In this document: in pieces, positions 1 to 10,081 of the stretch
How positions within the stretch are numbered: the first letter of the stretch is position 1
How the letters are laid out: each line of letters starts with the position of its first letter
Source: Marseilla massiliensis
GTDB lineage: Bacteria; Bacteroidota; Bacteroidia; Bacteroidales; Bacteroidaceae
Assembly (NCBI RefSeq): GCF_016899955.1
Contig: NZ_JACJJL010000009.1
Coordinates: forward strand, 1-64,000
Length of the DNA stretch: 64,000 nucleotides
Reading direction: 5' to 3'
Position numbers and translations under genes: made by a program
The notes under the pieces: generated by a model
What the model saw: only the letters and a program-made list of their open reading frames with translations
Databases searched by the model: none
What the model was told of the DNA's origin: nothing

Positions 1-560
1 GTCACAAAACCAATCTATATCTGTATCTTGTCCTTTCCATCATCTTGCAAGCTCTTCCGGGTGTTTTCTTTATGCCCAATCGAGTGTTTGGTTCGCTTCA
101 CTTCCTTCTTCGCCCTTGCCAAAAACATTCCCGTAACTGCGCACAATCTGATGATGATTAATTTTCAACAGCTACTTAAAATGTGTACTTCTTCGTATCG
201 GCGAAGCCCTGCTCTGGCATAGGCCAACGGCATCATCGGCAACAGGCATATTGCCTGAAGGTTGCCTGATGGCGCTCTATGTGCTTGAAAATCAGGGTTT
301 CCCTCCTGCGCCTTTGCTTCGTGTAGCGCCTTTGCCAGGGCTCTGCGCGCCCAAGTGCTGAGCCATCTTTCAGCAACTTGCCTTGAGTACCGGCATGCAC
401 ATCAGTCTTTGCCCAACCTTCGCTTCCGTTATTGTCATGCTGTTGTCAGCGTATTTACATACAGGCAGCCGCGAGTTTTTTCCACAGCCATACTCGGGCT
501 CGTTGATTGCAACAGTTAAGTTATTTTATAATCGCTTTTGTTATCAAGAATGATTTTTTT
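1..560. other. Gene-free stretch, possibly decayed
   Basis: I find no reading frame here that looks like a maintained gene. Minus-strand translation gives protein-like pieces broken by stops, for example one containing VGQRLMCMPVLKASC, so the stretch may hold gene remains. No promoter, terminator or RNA gene is recognised. Confidence 0.4.
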
Positions 561-872
561 TTATTTTATCATTACCCAAATCCTAATTATCCATCTAAGG
601 CGTTTCTTTATAACATCCGATTTGCTGTGCTGTCTGTCGGTAGTGGCATTGTTGTACACTTTGAAATTTAACATTTGCTGTATCTTTTGTGTCTGTTCAA
701 TTACACCTTTGCCGGTGCTCAGTCCGCCCGTTTATATTTTCCGCATATATTTCAAAATGCTGAAAGCCCTTCAAGCCAGTTCCGTTAAAGTCTGTTTTTC
801 TGTGTCTGTTATTTCCTTCCAAATGATAAGTTTCTCACCATTGTGGTTTATTCGGCTGAACTTTGTGACATG
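561..872 (-). pseudogene. Possible decayed gene fragment, function unknown
   Basis: Read on the minus strand from 872 down to the stop at 561-563, one frame gives about 103 codons with only two internal stops. Its composition is protein-like and rich in Lys, Glu, Thr and Asn, with pieces such as INHNGEKLIIWKEITDTEK and VIEQTQKIQQMLNFKVYNN. No start codon or promoter is evident. I do not recognise the family. The opposite-strand frame (538-876) is a run of hydrophobic residues expected from T-rich DNA and is less convincing. A chance open frame in AT-rich DNA is a real alternative. Confidence 0.25.
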
Positions 873-1282
873 TTAATATGGGGTTGACGCCATTTTTTGA
901 AGCAGATTGAACATGCGCATCGCGGCCATCCGCCATCGCCTGTCGTTCATTTATGCATTTTGTGCGCAATTTTGTGTTTGATAACAGTTTTACAGCACAA
1001 TAGTATTTCAGTGCAATTTGTTCTCAAAATCATGTCCTTACCGCCTGTTTCCGTGTTACTTTTATCGGCATAATTATCGGTTCTTGATATTTTCACTTAC
1101 TAATTCGTGCCATTATAGTTTTTAAAGTTCTCCGTTTTTTCCACCAGAGATATTATAATTATGTATGCGTGCGCGCGTACCTATAATATATAGTAGCCAC
1201 GGCCTTCGTGAATTTAGTACTTGTTCTGTATATATCCTCTATATGCGATAAATGTTTACATTGCAGCCTTTGCTTCCCATAC

Positions 1283-1370
1283 GGGCTGTTTCGCACGCCC
1301 AAACAGCCCGTTTTGTGTTGTCAAAAGGGTTGTTTCGACATGCGTTACCGGCCATTTTGCCTTTAGTCAT
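1283..1370 (+). repeat. Tandem array, 22-bp period, four units
   Basis: Units begin at 1283, 1305, 1327 and 1349 (GGGCTGTTTCGC, AGCCCGTTTTGT, GGGTTGTTTCGA, CGGCCATTTTGC). All follow the core GGGCCGTTTTGC, then TGC and AAAC near the unit end, seen in other spacers of this window. The first unit and the start of the second pair as ACGGGCTGTTT (1281-1291) with AAACAGCCCGT (1301-1311), followed by TTTG, so the array also offers a terminator-like hairpin. Confidence 0.75.
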
Positions 1371-1719
1371 TTACTGTTAACGTAACACATTGGCCTGCAG
1401 CTGGTTTTCAAAGCCAAGCAAAATAGTAACAAAACTTTACATGGATATTTCCTGGCGATGCCAGGTTGTATGGTCGGGTGGGGGCGCTCATATTTCAATA
1501 GGCCACGTTCGGGGTGGATATTTATACGTTGTTTGACTTTGGTGTTTGGGTATTTATGCGGCTTTTAGTGCTTTTTTGACACCCAAATCGTTTGCAAACT
1601 GTAAACGAATGACTGATAATCTTTTCAATGTGGAATGTAAAACAATCACTTTTGAGGCTTTTGTAGCACGAAATAAGTTAAATATTTGATTTTTTTAGCC
1701 ATTTATGCTGTGGGGTGAA

Positions 1720-1737
1720 TAATTTTGTTTAATTTTG
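1720..1737 (+). promoter_or_regulatory. Candidate -7 boxes for the susC-like operon
   Basis: Two overlapping-phase copies of TAATTTTG (1720-1727 and 1730-1737) match the Bacteroidota -7 box TAnnTTTG. The downstream copy would start transcription near 1744, about 40 nt before the ATG. No convincing -33 TTTG is found at the usual spacing. Confidence 0.55.
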
Positions 1738-1783
1738 CATGTTGTAATGTTATAGTAGTAATTTAGTAAAGAAGAGAGTATTT

Positions 1784-4700
1784 ATGGAAAGAAGATTAAC
1801 TATGCTTTTGGCTTGCCTTCTCCTTTCAATAGGGATGGCTTTTGCCCAAACAAAAGTTACAGGTACCGTAATATCTCAGGAAGACGGGCTGCCGATCATC
1901 GGTGCTACGGTCATGGTTGAGGGAACCAAGACCGGTACTACCACCAACATGGACGGTCAGTTTACGCTCTCTGTGCCGGCCGGCAAGAAACTTCAGATAA
2001 GTTATGTCGGCATGAAGCCGCAGGTAGTGGTTGCGAAGCCTGGGATGAAAGTTACGCTTGAGAGTTCTGCCCATGTCGTAGACGAAGTAGTCGTTACGGG
2101 TATGCAGAAGACCGACAAGCGTCTTTTCACCGGTGCAACTACAAAAATCGATGCCGAAGGGGCAAAGATTTCCGGTGTGGCTGACATCAGCCGCTCGCTT
2201 GAGGGACGTGCTGCCGGTGTGTCTGTGCAGAACGTGTCTGGTACATTCGGTACTGCTCCCAAAATCCGCGTCCGCGGTGCTACGTCTATCTACGGCAGCT
2301 CCAGCCCCCTCTGGGTTGTCGATGGCGTTATCATGGAGGACGTGGCAGAGGTTAGCACTGACCAGCTCTCTTCTGGAGACGCCAATACGCTTATCAGCTC
2401 GGCCATCGCAGGTCTTAACTCAGACGACATCGAGAGTTTCCAGATTCTGAAGGATGGTTCGGCCACATCTATCTATGGTGCACGCGCCATGGCCGGTGTG
2501 ATTGTCGTTACCACAAAGAAAGGTAAGTCGGGCCAGGCTCACATAAGTTACAACGGTGAGTACACCATGCGCCTGATACCGCGATACTCTACGTTCAACA
2601 TCATGAACTCACAAGACCAGATGTCTGTGTATCAGGAGCTTCAGCAGAAGGGCTACCTCAACTATGCTGAGACTGCCAACGCACAGAACAGCGGTGTGTA
2701 TGGCAAGATGTATGAGCTCATCAACACCTACGACCCGAACACAGGCCAGTTCGGACTGGCCAACACTCCGGCTGCCCGCGCCGCTTATCTGCGCGCTGCC
2801 GAGTATCGCAATACAGACTGGTTCAAGGAGCTGTTCTCCAACTCCATACAGCACACCCACTCTGTCAGCATGTCGGGCGGTTCTGACAAGGGCAACTACT
2901 ATGCTTCTGTCAGCGCAATGTATGATCCGGGATGGACAAAGCAGAGCAAGGTTGAGCGCTATACGGCAAACTTCAACGTAAACCACAACATTTCGAAGAA
3001 GCTGACCGCCGGCATCATCGGTAACGCATCTTACCGTAAGCAGAAAGCTCCCGGAACGCTGTCTTCGCAGCCCGACCCTGTGTCTGGCGAGGTTACTCGT
3101 GCGTTCGACATCAACCCTTATTCTTATGCGTTGAACACTTCGCGCACGCTCGACCCGAACGTGTATTACACACGTAACTACGCCCCGTTCAACATCTTCC
3201 ATGAATTGGAGAACAACTATATCGACCTGAATGTGGTGGATTTCCGTATGCAGGCCAAGTTGAGCTACAAGCCCATCACCAAGGTTGAGCTCACCGCCCT
3301 CGGCGCTGTGAAGTACAGCTCGGCCACCCAGGAGCACAATATCCTTGATGCCTCAAACCAGGCACAGGCTTACCGCGCCATGGGTACGTCTACAATACGC
3401 GACAACAACGACTATCTGTATACCGACCCAGATGACATCTACGCTCTGCCGGTGACGGTGCTGCCCTATGGCGGTATTATCAACCGTACAGACGACCGCA
3501 TGTTCGGATACGACTTCCGCGCCACTGCACAATATAACGATGTGTTCGGTGAGGACACGCACATCGTAAACGCATACGGAGGTATGGAAATCAACAGCGT
3601 GGAGCGCCACAACACATGGTTCCGCGGCTGGGGTATGCAGTATGAGCTTGGCGAGACTCCGTCGTGGGCATACGAGGTGTTCAAGAAGAGCCTTGAGCAG
3701 GGTGAAGATTACTACACCCTGAGCAATACCCACGAGCGCAGCGCTGCGTTCTTTGCCAACGGAACTTACTCTTACAAAGGGCGTTACACTATCAACGGAA
3801 CGGTTCGCTACGAGGGTACCAACCGCTTGGGCAAGAGCCGTGCGGCTCGCTGGCTGCCTACATGGAACGTGTCGGGTTCGTGGAATGTTCACGAGGAGCC
3901 CTTCTTCAAGAAGTTGCAGCCCGCCATGTCTCACCTGGCCCTCCGCCTGTCTTACTCTTTGACTGCCGACCGCGGCCCGTCGTATGTCACAAACTCTACG
4001 GCCGTCATCATGGCCCAGAACCCGTGGCGTCCGTTTGCCGACGTACAGGAGACTGCACTTTATATATATCAGCTCGCTAACGACGACCTGACTTACGAGA
4101 AGAAGCACGAGTTCAACTTCGGTCTTGACATGGGCTTCCTCAACAACCGCATCAACTTGACCATGGACGCTTATGCACGCCGCAACTTCGACCTTATCGG
4201 CCTCGCGCTGACAACAGGTGTGGGCGGTGAGCTGCAGAAGTACGGCAACATCGCCTCAATGAAGTCGAGCGGTGTCGAAATGTCGCTCTCTACAACGAAC
4301 ATCAAGAACGAGGACTTCTCGTGGACCACGAGCCTCATTTACAGCTACACTCACAACGAGGTGACAGAGCTGCGCAGCGCAACAAGAATGCTTGACTTGG
4401 TTTCGGGCGTAGGCTACGCCATGGAGGGATATCCCGTGGGCGCCATCTTCTCGATACCGTTCGTGGGTCTCAACGAGGAAGGTCTGCCGCAGTACATCAA
4501 TGAGTCTGGCGAGGTGACGGTGTCTGACATCAATTTCCAGCAGAACGATCCCGAGCAGCTCAAGTACCTCAAGTATGAGGGCTCGGCCGATCCTAAGCAT
4601 GTTGGTAGCTTCGGCAACATCTTCAGATATAAGAACTTCACTCTCAATGTGTTCCTTACTTACTCGTTTGGAAATGTGGTGCGTCTTGACCCGATATTCT

Positions 4701-5107
4701 CTAACACCTACGACGACCTCGTGGCTACGCCGAAGGAGTTCAACAACCGTTGGACTGTGCCCGGCGACGAGAAGCATACCACCGTACCGGTTATACCGAG
4801 CAAGATGCAGAACCAGCTTGACGCCAATCTGCGCTATGCTTACAATGCATACAACTATTCGACGGAGCGTATAGCCAAGGGTGACTTCATCCGCATGAAG
4901 GAGATTTCATTGTCTTACGATTTCCCCAAGTCGCTTATCCAGAACTTAGGCGTAAATACACTCTCTTTGAAATTGCAGGGCACCAACTTGTTCTTGCTGT
5001 ATGCAGACAAGAAACTCAATGGCCAGGATCCTGAGTTCTTCAATACAGGTGGTGTGGCCTTGCCTATGTCCAAGCAGTTTACTTTAACTTTGAAGGTTGG
5101 TATTTAA
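1784..5107 (+). CDS. SusC/RagA-family TonB-dependent transporter
   Basis: Outer-membrane beta-barrel transporter of the SusC/RagA family, which imports substrate delivered by a SusD-type lipoprotein using TonB energy. Residues 1-21 are a signal peptide ending AFAQ. Residues 24-92 are the carboxypeptidase-like beta-sandwich typical of the family, followed by the DEVVVTG segment at 100-106 and a plug domain to about residue 250. The remainder is barrel rich in alternating aromatic residues, and the protein ends with a hydrophobic beta-strand. Its 1107 residues are normal. It heads the same-strand series that follows, 20 bp before the SusD gene. The substrate cannot be named: no glycosidase or sugar regulator lies nearby, and the neighbours (metallohydrolase, thioredoxin-fold proteins) point to peptide- or thiol-related cargo rather than polysaccharide. 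Confidence 0.95.
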   Translation: MERRLTMLLACLLLSIGMAFAQTKVTGTVISQEDGLPIIGATVMVEGTKTGTTTNMDGQFTLSVPAGKKLQISYVGMKPQVVVAKPGMKVTLESSAHVVDEVVVTGMQKTDKRLFTGATTKIDAEGAKISGVADISRSLEGRAAGVSVQNVSGTFGTAPKIRVRGATSIYGSSSPLWVVDGVIMEDVAEVSTDQLSSGDANTLISSAIAGLNSDDIESFQILKDGSATSIYGARAMAGVIVVTTKKGKSGQAHISYNGEYTMRLIPRYSTFNIMNSQDQMSVYQELQQKGYLNYAETANAQNSGVYGKMYELINTYDPNTGQFGLANTPAARAAYLRAAEYRNTDWFKELFSNSIQHTHSVSMSGGSDKGNYYASVSAMYDPGWTKQSKVERYTANFNVNHNISKKLTAGIIGNASYRKQKAPGTLSSQPDPVSGEVTRAFDINPYSYALNTSRTLDPNVYYTRNYAPFNIFHELENNYIDLNVVDFRMQAKLSYKPITKVELTALGAVKYSSATQEHNILDASNQAQAYRAMGTSTIRDNNDYLYTDPDDIYALPVTVLPYGGIINRTDDRMFGYDFRATAQYNDVFGEDTHIVNAYGGMEINSVERHNTWFRGWGMQYELGETPSWAYEVFKKSLEQGEDYYTLSNTHERSAAFFANGTYSYKGRYTINGTVRYEGTNRLGKSRAARWLPTWNVSGSWNVHEEPFFKKLQPAMSHLALRLSYSLTADRGPSYVTNSTAVIMAQNPWRPFADVQETALYIYQLANDDLTYEKKHEFNFGLDMGFLNNRINLTMDAYARRNFDLIGLALTTGVGGELQKYGNIASMKSSGVEMSLSTTNIKNEDFSWTTSLIYSYTHNEVTELRSATRMLDLVSGVGYAMEGYPVGAIFSIPFVGLNEEGLPQYINESGEVTVSDINFQQNDPEQLKYLKYEGSADPKHVGSFGNIFRYKNFTLNVFLTYSFGNVVRLDPIFSNTYDDLVATPKEFNNRWTVPGDEKHTTVPVIPSKMQNQLDANLRYAYNAYNYSTERIAKGDFIRMKEISLSYDFPKSLIQNLGVNTLSLKLQGTNLFLLYADKKLNGQDPEFFNTGGVALPMSKQFTLTLKVGI

Positions 5108-5127
5108 TCAATTAGATGAGCTTAACA

Positions 5128-6717
5128 ATGAAAAAAAGAAATATTTTATATGTCGCAGCCTTTTCAGCCTTGATGGGCTCGTCGTTGGTGTCATGTGACT
5201 CTTACCTTGACACGATGCCCGACAACCGCGCTGAAGTTAACACCGAAGATAAGGTGGTTAGGTTGATAACATCTGCTTATCCCGACAACTCTTATATAAT
5301 GGTGGCAGAGTGCATGTCTGACAATATCGACGACATGGGGCCGCGCTTCTCGAATTATACAAGCCGTTTCTACGACCAGGTGTTTGCTTGGCAAGACATT
5401 GTTGACACGGATAATGACGACATGCGTGTGTTCTGGCTCGCTTGCTACGGGGCCATAGCCAATGCCAACGAGGCACTGCAGTCTATCGAGGAGATGGGCG
5501 GGGCAACAACCCAGACGCTCCGCGAGGCCAAGGCCGAGGCTTTGCTCTGCCGCGCATACGGCCACTTCCTGCTTGTAAACATGTTCTCGCTGAACTACAA
5601 CAAGGCTACCAGCTCTACGGACCTCGGCGTGACATACATGACCGAACCCGAGACAACGGTCAACCCTTCCTATGAGCGCAACTCGGTGGCCGACGTGTAC
5701 GACAAGATAGACAAGGACATCCAGGAGGCCCTGCCTATGGTAGGCGACACACACCTCGATGTGCCCAAATATCACTTCAACAGGCAGGCTGCCTATGCTT
5801 TCGCCACCCGCTTCTACCTTTTCTATGAGCAGTGGGACAAGGCTGTGCAGTATGCTACGGAGTGTCTCGGCACCAATCCTTCGTCGATGCTGCGCGACTG
5901 GGATGAGATGGAGTCGTATGGTATCACCGACGACCTGACTCCGCGTACAAACCAGTACATCAGCAGCTCTGACAACTCCAACCTTATGCTGAGCACAGCC
6001 ATCTCCATGATGGGCTACTGGAACAGCAATTATTCTTACATGTCTAAGTACAGCCACGACAGTTACATGTCGACGACAGAGACTCTTGAGGCCACCAACA
6101 TCTGGGGCGGCTCACGACTGATGAGGTGCCAGCCGCTGAGGTTTATCGGCGGTACGCTCAACCGTGTGCTGGTTGCAAAGTCTCCCCGTCTGTTTGAGTA
6201 TATTGACACGCAGAACCAGACCGGTTACACCCGCTCGGTTTATCCTCCGTTCAAGGCCGACCTCGTTTTACTGGAGCGTGCCGAGGCTTACATCATGTTG
6301 GGCGAGTATGAAAAGGCTTGCGCAGACATGACGCTTTGGATGCAGAACTGGACAACGTCGACCATGACGCTCACGCCGGAGAACGTGACGTCGTTCTACA
6401 ACTCAATGTCTTACTGGACATGGGATAACCCGACGTTGAAGAAGAAGCTCCACCCGGCATTCACCATCGATGCCGACGGAAGCACGCAGGAGTCTATGTT
6501 GCAGTGTGTGCTTAACTTCAAGCGATTGGAAAACATAGCCGAGGGCTTGCGCTGGTTTGACATCAAGCGCTATGGCATCACGGTTTATCGTCGTACGATG
6601 AATGCTTCTGATGAACCTGAGTCGATATCAGACTCTCTGCCAGCAAATGATTTGCGCAGGGCCATACAGTTGCCTTCGCAGATAATACAGGCAGGCATGC
6701 AGGCTAATCCCAGATAA
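5128..6717 (+). CDS. SusD/RagB-family nutrient-binding lipoprotein
   Basis: Surface lipoprotein that caps the SusC-type barrel and helps capture substrate. Starting at 5128 gives the signal MKKRNILYVAAFSALMGS with lipobox LVSC (Cys23). An in-frame ATG at 5116 would add four residues before a normal signal and is less likely. The helical, TPR-like body of the family shows in repeated segments such as REAKAEALLCRAYGHFLLVN and LLERAEAYIMLGEYEKACAD. The C-terminus carries RLENIAEGLRWFDIKRYG, a typical SusD feature. It is 529 residues long and lies 20 bp after the SusC gene. Confidence 0.94.
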   Translation: MKKRNILYVAAFSALMGSSLVSCDSYLDTMPDNRAEVNTEDKVVRLITSAYPDNSYIMVAECMSDNIDDMGPRFSNYTSRFYDQVFAWQDIVDTDNDDMRVFWLACYGAIANANEALQSIEEMGGATTQTLREAKAEALLCRAYGHFLLVNMFSLNYNKATSSTDLGVTYMTEPETTVNPSYERNSVADVYDKIDKDIQEALPMVGDTHLDVPKYHFNRQAAYAFATRFYLFYEQWDKAVQYATECLGTNPSSMLRDWDEMESYGITDDLTPRTNQYISSSDNSNLMLSTAISMMGYWNSNYSYMSKYSHDSYMSTTETLEATNIWGGSRLMRCQPLRFIGGTLNRVLVAKSPRLFEYIDTQNQTGYTRSVYPPFKADLVLLERAEAYIMLGEYEKACADMTLWMQNWTTSTMTLTPENVTSFYNSMSYWTWDNPTLKKKLHPAFTIDADGSTQESMLQCVLNFKRLENIAEGLRWFDIKRYGITVYRRTMNASDEPESISDSLPANDLRRAIQLPSQIIQAGMQANPR

Positions 6718-6752
6718 GTCAGTCGAACTAACCATTTAAAGTGATTGTAAGT

Positions 6753-7667
6753 ATGAAAAGAAATATATATTATTCTTTCTTGCTGGCGGGAGCAGCATTG
6801 GCTTTCACAGCTTGTAGTGATGACGACTTTTCTTCTCAGTCTATTATTACTACAGACATGGTGGAGCAGACGCCTCTCGACAAGTGGCTCGAGGTGAACT
6901 ACCTTCAGCCATACAACATCGAAATGAAGTATCGCTACGAGTTCAACGAGAGCAATGCTGACTATTATACTGTACCGGCTGAGTATGAGCAGGCTGTGCA
7001 GATGGCTCACATCGTGAAGTACAGCTGCGTCGAGGCTTACGACGAGGTGGCCGGCATAGACTTTACGCGCCGGTATTTCCCGAAACTGTTCTTCCTCGAG
7101 GGCGAATGGCACTATCGTAACAATGGTACGTTTGAGCTCGGAACTGCCGAGGGCGGCCGAAAGATATTCCTCATGGGCGTCAACTATATCGATAGCTACA
7201 AGTATTCGATTGAGTCGCTTAACGAGTATTACCTGAAGACCATCCACCACGAGTTCACACATATCCTGAACCAGACGGTAGACTATTCTGCCGCCTACCA
7301 GATGATTACTTCCACAGGCTATGTGGCCGACAGCTGGAGCGACGCTCCTTGGAACACCGACTACCTGCAGCGTGGCTACATCTCTGCCTATGCCCAGCAG
7401 TCTCACGCCGAGGACTTCGCCGAGATGATGTCGATGTATGTCACCAACACTGAAGAGCAGTGGGAGCAGTGGATGCAGGAGGCTGCCGGAACAGACGACA
7501 ACCCGCAGCCCGGACGCGCATACCTTGAGAGCAAAATGGACATTGTCCGTTCTTACATGAGGGATAACTTCAACATTGACCTGGATGAGTTGCGCGACGC
7601 AGTGCTTCGCCGTGAGCACGACATCGTTTCAGGGAAGATTGATTTGACAGACGTTTCAATTGATTAA
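6753..7667 (+). CDS. Substrate-import-associated zinc metallohydrolase lipoprotein
   Basis: Predicted surface lipoprotein with a zinc-protease motif. The ATG at 6753 gives MKRNIYYSFLLAGAALAF followed by lipobox FTAC; a GTG at 6741 would add four residues. The HExxH motif is HEFTH at residues 166-170, in a helix after LNEYYLKTI. A conserved downstream region with ISAYAQQSHAEDFAEMM could supply the third zinc ligand. The family is known for sitting next to SusC/SusD pairs in Bacteroidota, as here. It may cleave an imported peptide or release a ligand at the cell surface, but that role is inferred. 304 residues; the next gene begins 4 bp downstream. Confidence 0.85.
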   Translation: MKRNIYYSFLLAGAALAFTACSDDDFSSQSIITTDMVEQTPLDKWLEVNYLQPYNIEMKYRYEFNESNADYYTVPAEYEQAVQMAHIVKYSCVEAYDEVAGIDFTRRYFPKLFFLEGEWHYRNNGTFELGTAEGGRKIFLMGVNYIDSYKYSIESLNEYYLKTIHHEFTHILNQTVDYSAAYQMITSTGYVADSWSDAPWNTDYLQRGYISAYAQQSHAEDFAEMMSMYVTNTEEQWEQWMQEAAGTDDNPQPGRAYLESKMDIVRSYMRDNFNIDLDELRDAVLRREHDIVSGKIDLTDVSID

Positions 7668-7671
7668 ACAA

Positions 7672-8997
7672 ATGAAGGTTATGAAAATTAAGAATATATT
7701 GTTTCTGTTAGCGCTGGCTCTTCCGGCATTGGTGCTTACTTCTTGCCAGAGTGAAGAGGACGATGCGTTCAACGAATCATCATCCCTGCGCCTTCAGCAG
7801 GCCATGAATGAGGCAAAGAATGTCTTGCGGAGTGCTCAATACGGTTGGGTGATGGACTATTATATAGGTGACGACCAGCAGTATGGAGGCCGAGCCATGA
7901 CCGTAAAGTTTGACTCGCTCACTTGTACTGTTGCATCGGAGAGCATGCCTCAGGAGTGCACTTCTTACTATAAGATGAGCACCGACCAGGGCCCTGTGCT
8001 TACTTTCGATACATACAACGAGGTGCTCCATGAGCTGTCTACGCCGAGCTCTACCAACTATGAGGGGTATCATGCTGATTTCGAGTTCGTTGTTGAAAGC
8101 GCTACGCCTGAGCTCGTTGTCCTCCGTGGAAAGCGCATCGGCAACTATGCCTACCTGCATCCTCTCACCGAGGCGCCGCTCGACTACCTGGCTAAGGTCA
8201 ATGCAATGAGAGACAGCATCTATGTCGCCACGGCTGACGGCATGATTGGGTCTGACTCTGTTTCGGCTTCATTTGACTATGACAGCCGTACTGTAACGTT
8301 CAACTATACGAACAACAGCGTTGACGAGCAGGTTCCTGTTGCATTCACTTATACTGACTCGGGCATACGCTTGTATGATGACGTCGACGTGAATGGCACT
8401 ACTCTCTCTGAGTTTGCTTATAATGGCAATGGAATGACGTTCTCCGGGATAAACGCCGGGGCAAACAACTTTGCCATGATTGGGTCTGTGCCTGATGACT
8501 ATGTGTCTTTCGAGAAGTTTGCCGGCAATTACAGGTTGCTCTATTATGTGCCGGGCAACAACAATGATATGGTTGAGTCGACCATCGATGTGACGCTCAC
8601 TCCTTCTGAAGACGGCACTTCTTACAATATGTCCGGGCTCAACCCGAACTTTGAGGTTGTGCTTCATTTCAACCGCCAGGCAGGCCGCCTCGAGTGGAAT
8701 ACGCAGGCCGTAGGCCAGCAGGGCAGCAATATAATCTGGCTGAATGCCATGAACTGGGCTTCAGGCGGCAACCTCTTCCCGGCTTACACAGGCTGTGGCA
8801 TGGTTACGGTATGGAATGGTGACAGCGAGAATCCTGTGTATAATTGGGTGACAAATTCCGATGTTAACCTGACAACAGACTCGTTCTGCTTCTGGCTCAC
8901 TGATTCTTCAGGCCAGAGCCTTGGTCAGTTCACTGAGTGGGGTGTTAATGGTTATGTGCTCATGCTCAACATAACATCAATGACAAAACTAAATTAA
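7672..8997 (+). CDS. DUF4302-family lipoprotein
   Basis: Lipoprotein of unknown function. The ATG at 7672 gives a signal peptide with lipobox LTSC (Cys25); ATG 7681 is an equally possible start three residues later. The N-terminal part (residues 30-75, with AMNEAKNVLRSAQYGWVMDYY) is typical of DUF4302 proteins, which I know as companions of SusC/SusD-metallohydrolase loci. The body is beta-rich with many Asn, Thr and Ser residues, suggesting a surface-exposed binding module. It starts 4 bp after the metallohydrolase gene and ends 9 bp before the next lipoprotein gene, so co-transcription is likely. No catalytic motif is visible. Confidence 0.8.
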   Translation: MKVMKIKNILFLLALALPALVLTSCQSEEDDAFNESSSLRLQQAMNEAKNVLRSAQYGWVMDYYIGDDQQYGGRAMTVKFDSLTCTVASESMPQECTSYYKMSTDQGPVLTFDTYNEVLHELSTPSSTNYEGYHADFEFVVESATPELVVLRGKRIGNYAYLHPLTEAPLDYLAKVNAMRDSIYVATADGMIGSDSVSASFDYDSRTVTFNYTNNSVDEQVPVAFTYTDSGIRLYDDVDVNGTTLSEFAYNGNGMTFSGINAGANNFAMIGSVPDDYVSFEKFAGNYRLLYYVPGNNNDMVESTIDVTLTPSEDGTSYNMSGLNPNFEVVLHFNRQAGRLEWNTQAVGQQGSNIIWLNAMNWASGGNLFPAYTGCGMVTVWNGDSENPVYNWVTNSDVNLTTDSFCFWLTDSSGQSLGQFTEWGVNGYVLMLNITSMTKLN

Positions 8998-9006
8998 TCG
9001 ACAGTT

Positions 9007-10071
9007 ATGAAGAAACTTTTTAATATATTGCTTGCCGTTTGTTGCCTCGGTTCGTTCGTGGCTTGCGACGACGATGTCGAGAATCCCTATGCAACGGAAA
9101 GTTCAATTTCGATTGTGGCCGCTCACTTGGATTTCTCACCGGCTTCTTCAGTGGGCTCAATACACTTCGCCTCTAATTCTGGAACGGTGACTGCAACAAC
9201 GCGTGCATCATGGTGTACTGCCACCGTCAGTGCCGACTCGGTAATTGTTTCTGTCGATCAGAACACAGGTGTTGCCGGACGTTCAACTGTGGTGGTGCTC
9301 CGCAACGGTTCCGACTCGATACAGGTACCTGTCACCCAGCGCGGAATCATCTTGTCGGTAGACAAGTCTGAGATATCGTCGGGCAATGCTGCCGGTTCTG
9401 ATGTGGTTGTTTTCACATCAAACATGGACGTTCAGGTTCTCTCAGCTCCCGACTGGATAACCACGTCGCTGTCAGGAGATACCCTCGAGGTCTCTTTCAC
9501 GGCTAACACAACAGGGCATATCCGTCGCGGATATGTTGCATACCAGTCGGGTGGAGTGAAAGACTCGTTGCGCGTGCAGCAGGCTGATTTCGATACCGAC
9601 ATTGCCGGGACATACACGTTCTATTACAGTGACGATGCCGAAGGGCCACAGCGCAACTTCAGCGTTACCGTTTCGAGGGATGCGTTGCGCATCACAGCCC
9701 TGGGCCTGAGCATACCGATGACTTACGACTCTGATGCGATGAGCTTCACGATACAGAGCGGTTGCTATGTCGGACGTTACAGTTCCTATTATGTCTATGC
9801 TGCGTTCCAAGCCGGCGATTACTGGACCGCATACAACACTATGTCCACCCTCACGCTGTCGTTTGATTACGATGATGTAGAAGGCACAAGTGGAACGTTC
9901 AGCGGTTACCTCGGGACAACAGCCGGAGCGTTGCCTATAGATGGCATCATCCTTGAGGCGTTCTCTTCCAACTCGATGACGGAGAGTGCCGACCAAGGCC
10001 CGCTCATGACGTTCTACCGTCCGACGTTGAAGCGCGCTCCCGTTGTAGCGTCATCTTACGTTTTGCGATAA
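9007..10071 (+). CDS. BACON-domain lipoprotein
   Basis: Lipoprotein with signal peptide and lipobox FVAC (Cys20). Residues about 38-112 and 115-193 form two immunoglobulin-like BACON repeats, shown by ASWCTATVSADSVIVSVDQN and APDWITTSLSGDTLEVSFTA, each followed by a strand of the type SDSIQVPVTQRG or KDSLRVQQAD. BACON domains are non-catalytic and are thought to space or bind ligands at the surface. The C-terminal 150 residues are a further beta-rich domain I do not recognise. A strong hairpin follows 11 bp after the stop codon and separates it from the thioredoxin gene. Confidence 0.82.
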   Translation: MKKLFNILLAVCCLGSFVACDDDVENPYATESSISIVAAHLDFSPASSVGSIHFASNSGTVTATTRASWCTATVSADSVIVSVDQNTGVAGRSTVVVLRNGSDSIQVPVTQRGIILSVDKSEISSGNAAGSDVVVFTSNMDVQVLSAPDWITTSLSGDTLEVSFTANTTGHIRRGYVAYQSGGVKDSLRVQQADFDTDIAGTYTFYYSDDAEGPQRNFSVTVSRDALRITALGLSIPMTYDSDAMSFTIQSGCYVGRYSSYYVYAAFQAGDYWTAYNTMSTLTLSFDYDDVEGTSGTFSGYLGTTAGALPIDGIILEAFSSNSMTESADQGPLMTFYRPTLKRAPVVASSYVLR

Positions 10072-10081
10072 CTAATCATCA

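Larger units (their letters stand above)
873..1783. other. AT-rich spacer upstream of the susC-like gene
   Basis: No supported gene. The stretch holds the 22-bp repeat array at 1283-1370 and the presumed susC promoter near 1720-1737. The rest is AT-rich without recognisable structure. Confidence 0.6.

Noticed and set aside
538..876. 112-codon hydrophobic frame on the plus strand
   Set aside because: A run of Phe, Ile, Leu, Cys and Ser as expected from T-rich DNA, with no start context; the opposite strand reads more like protein.
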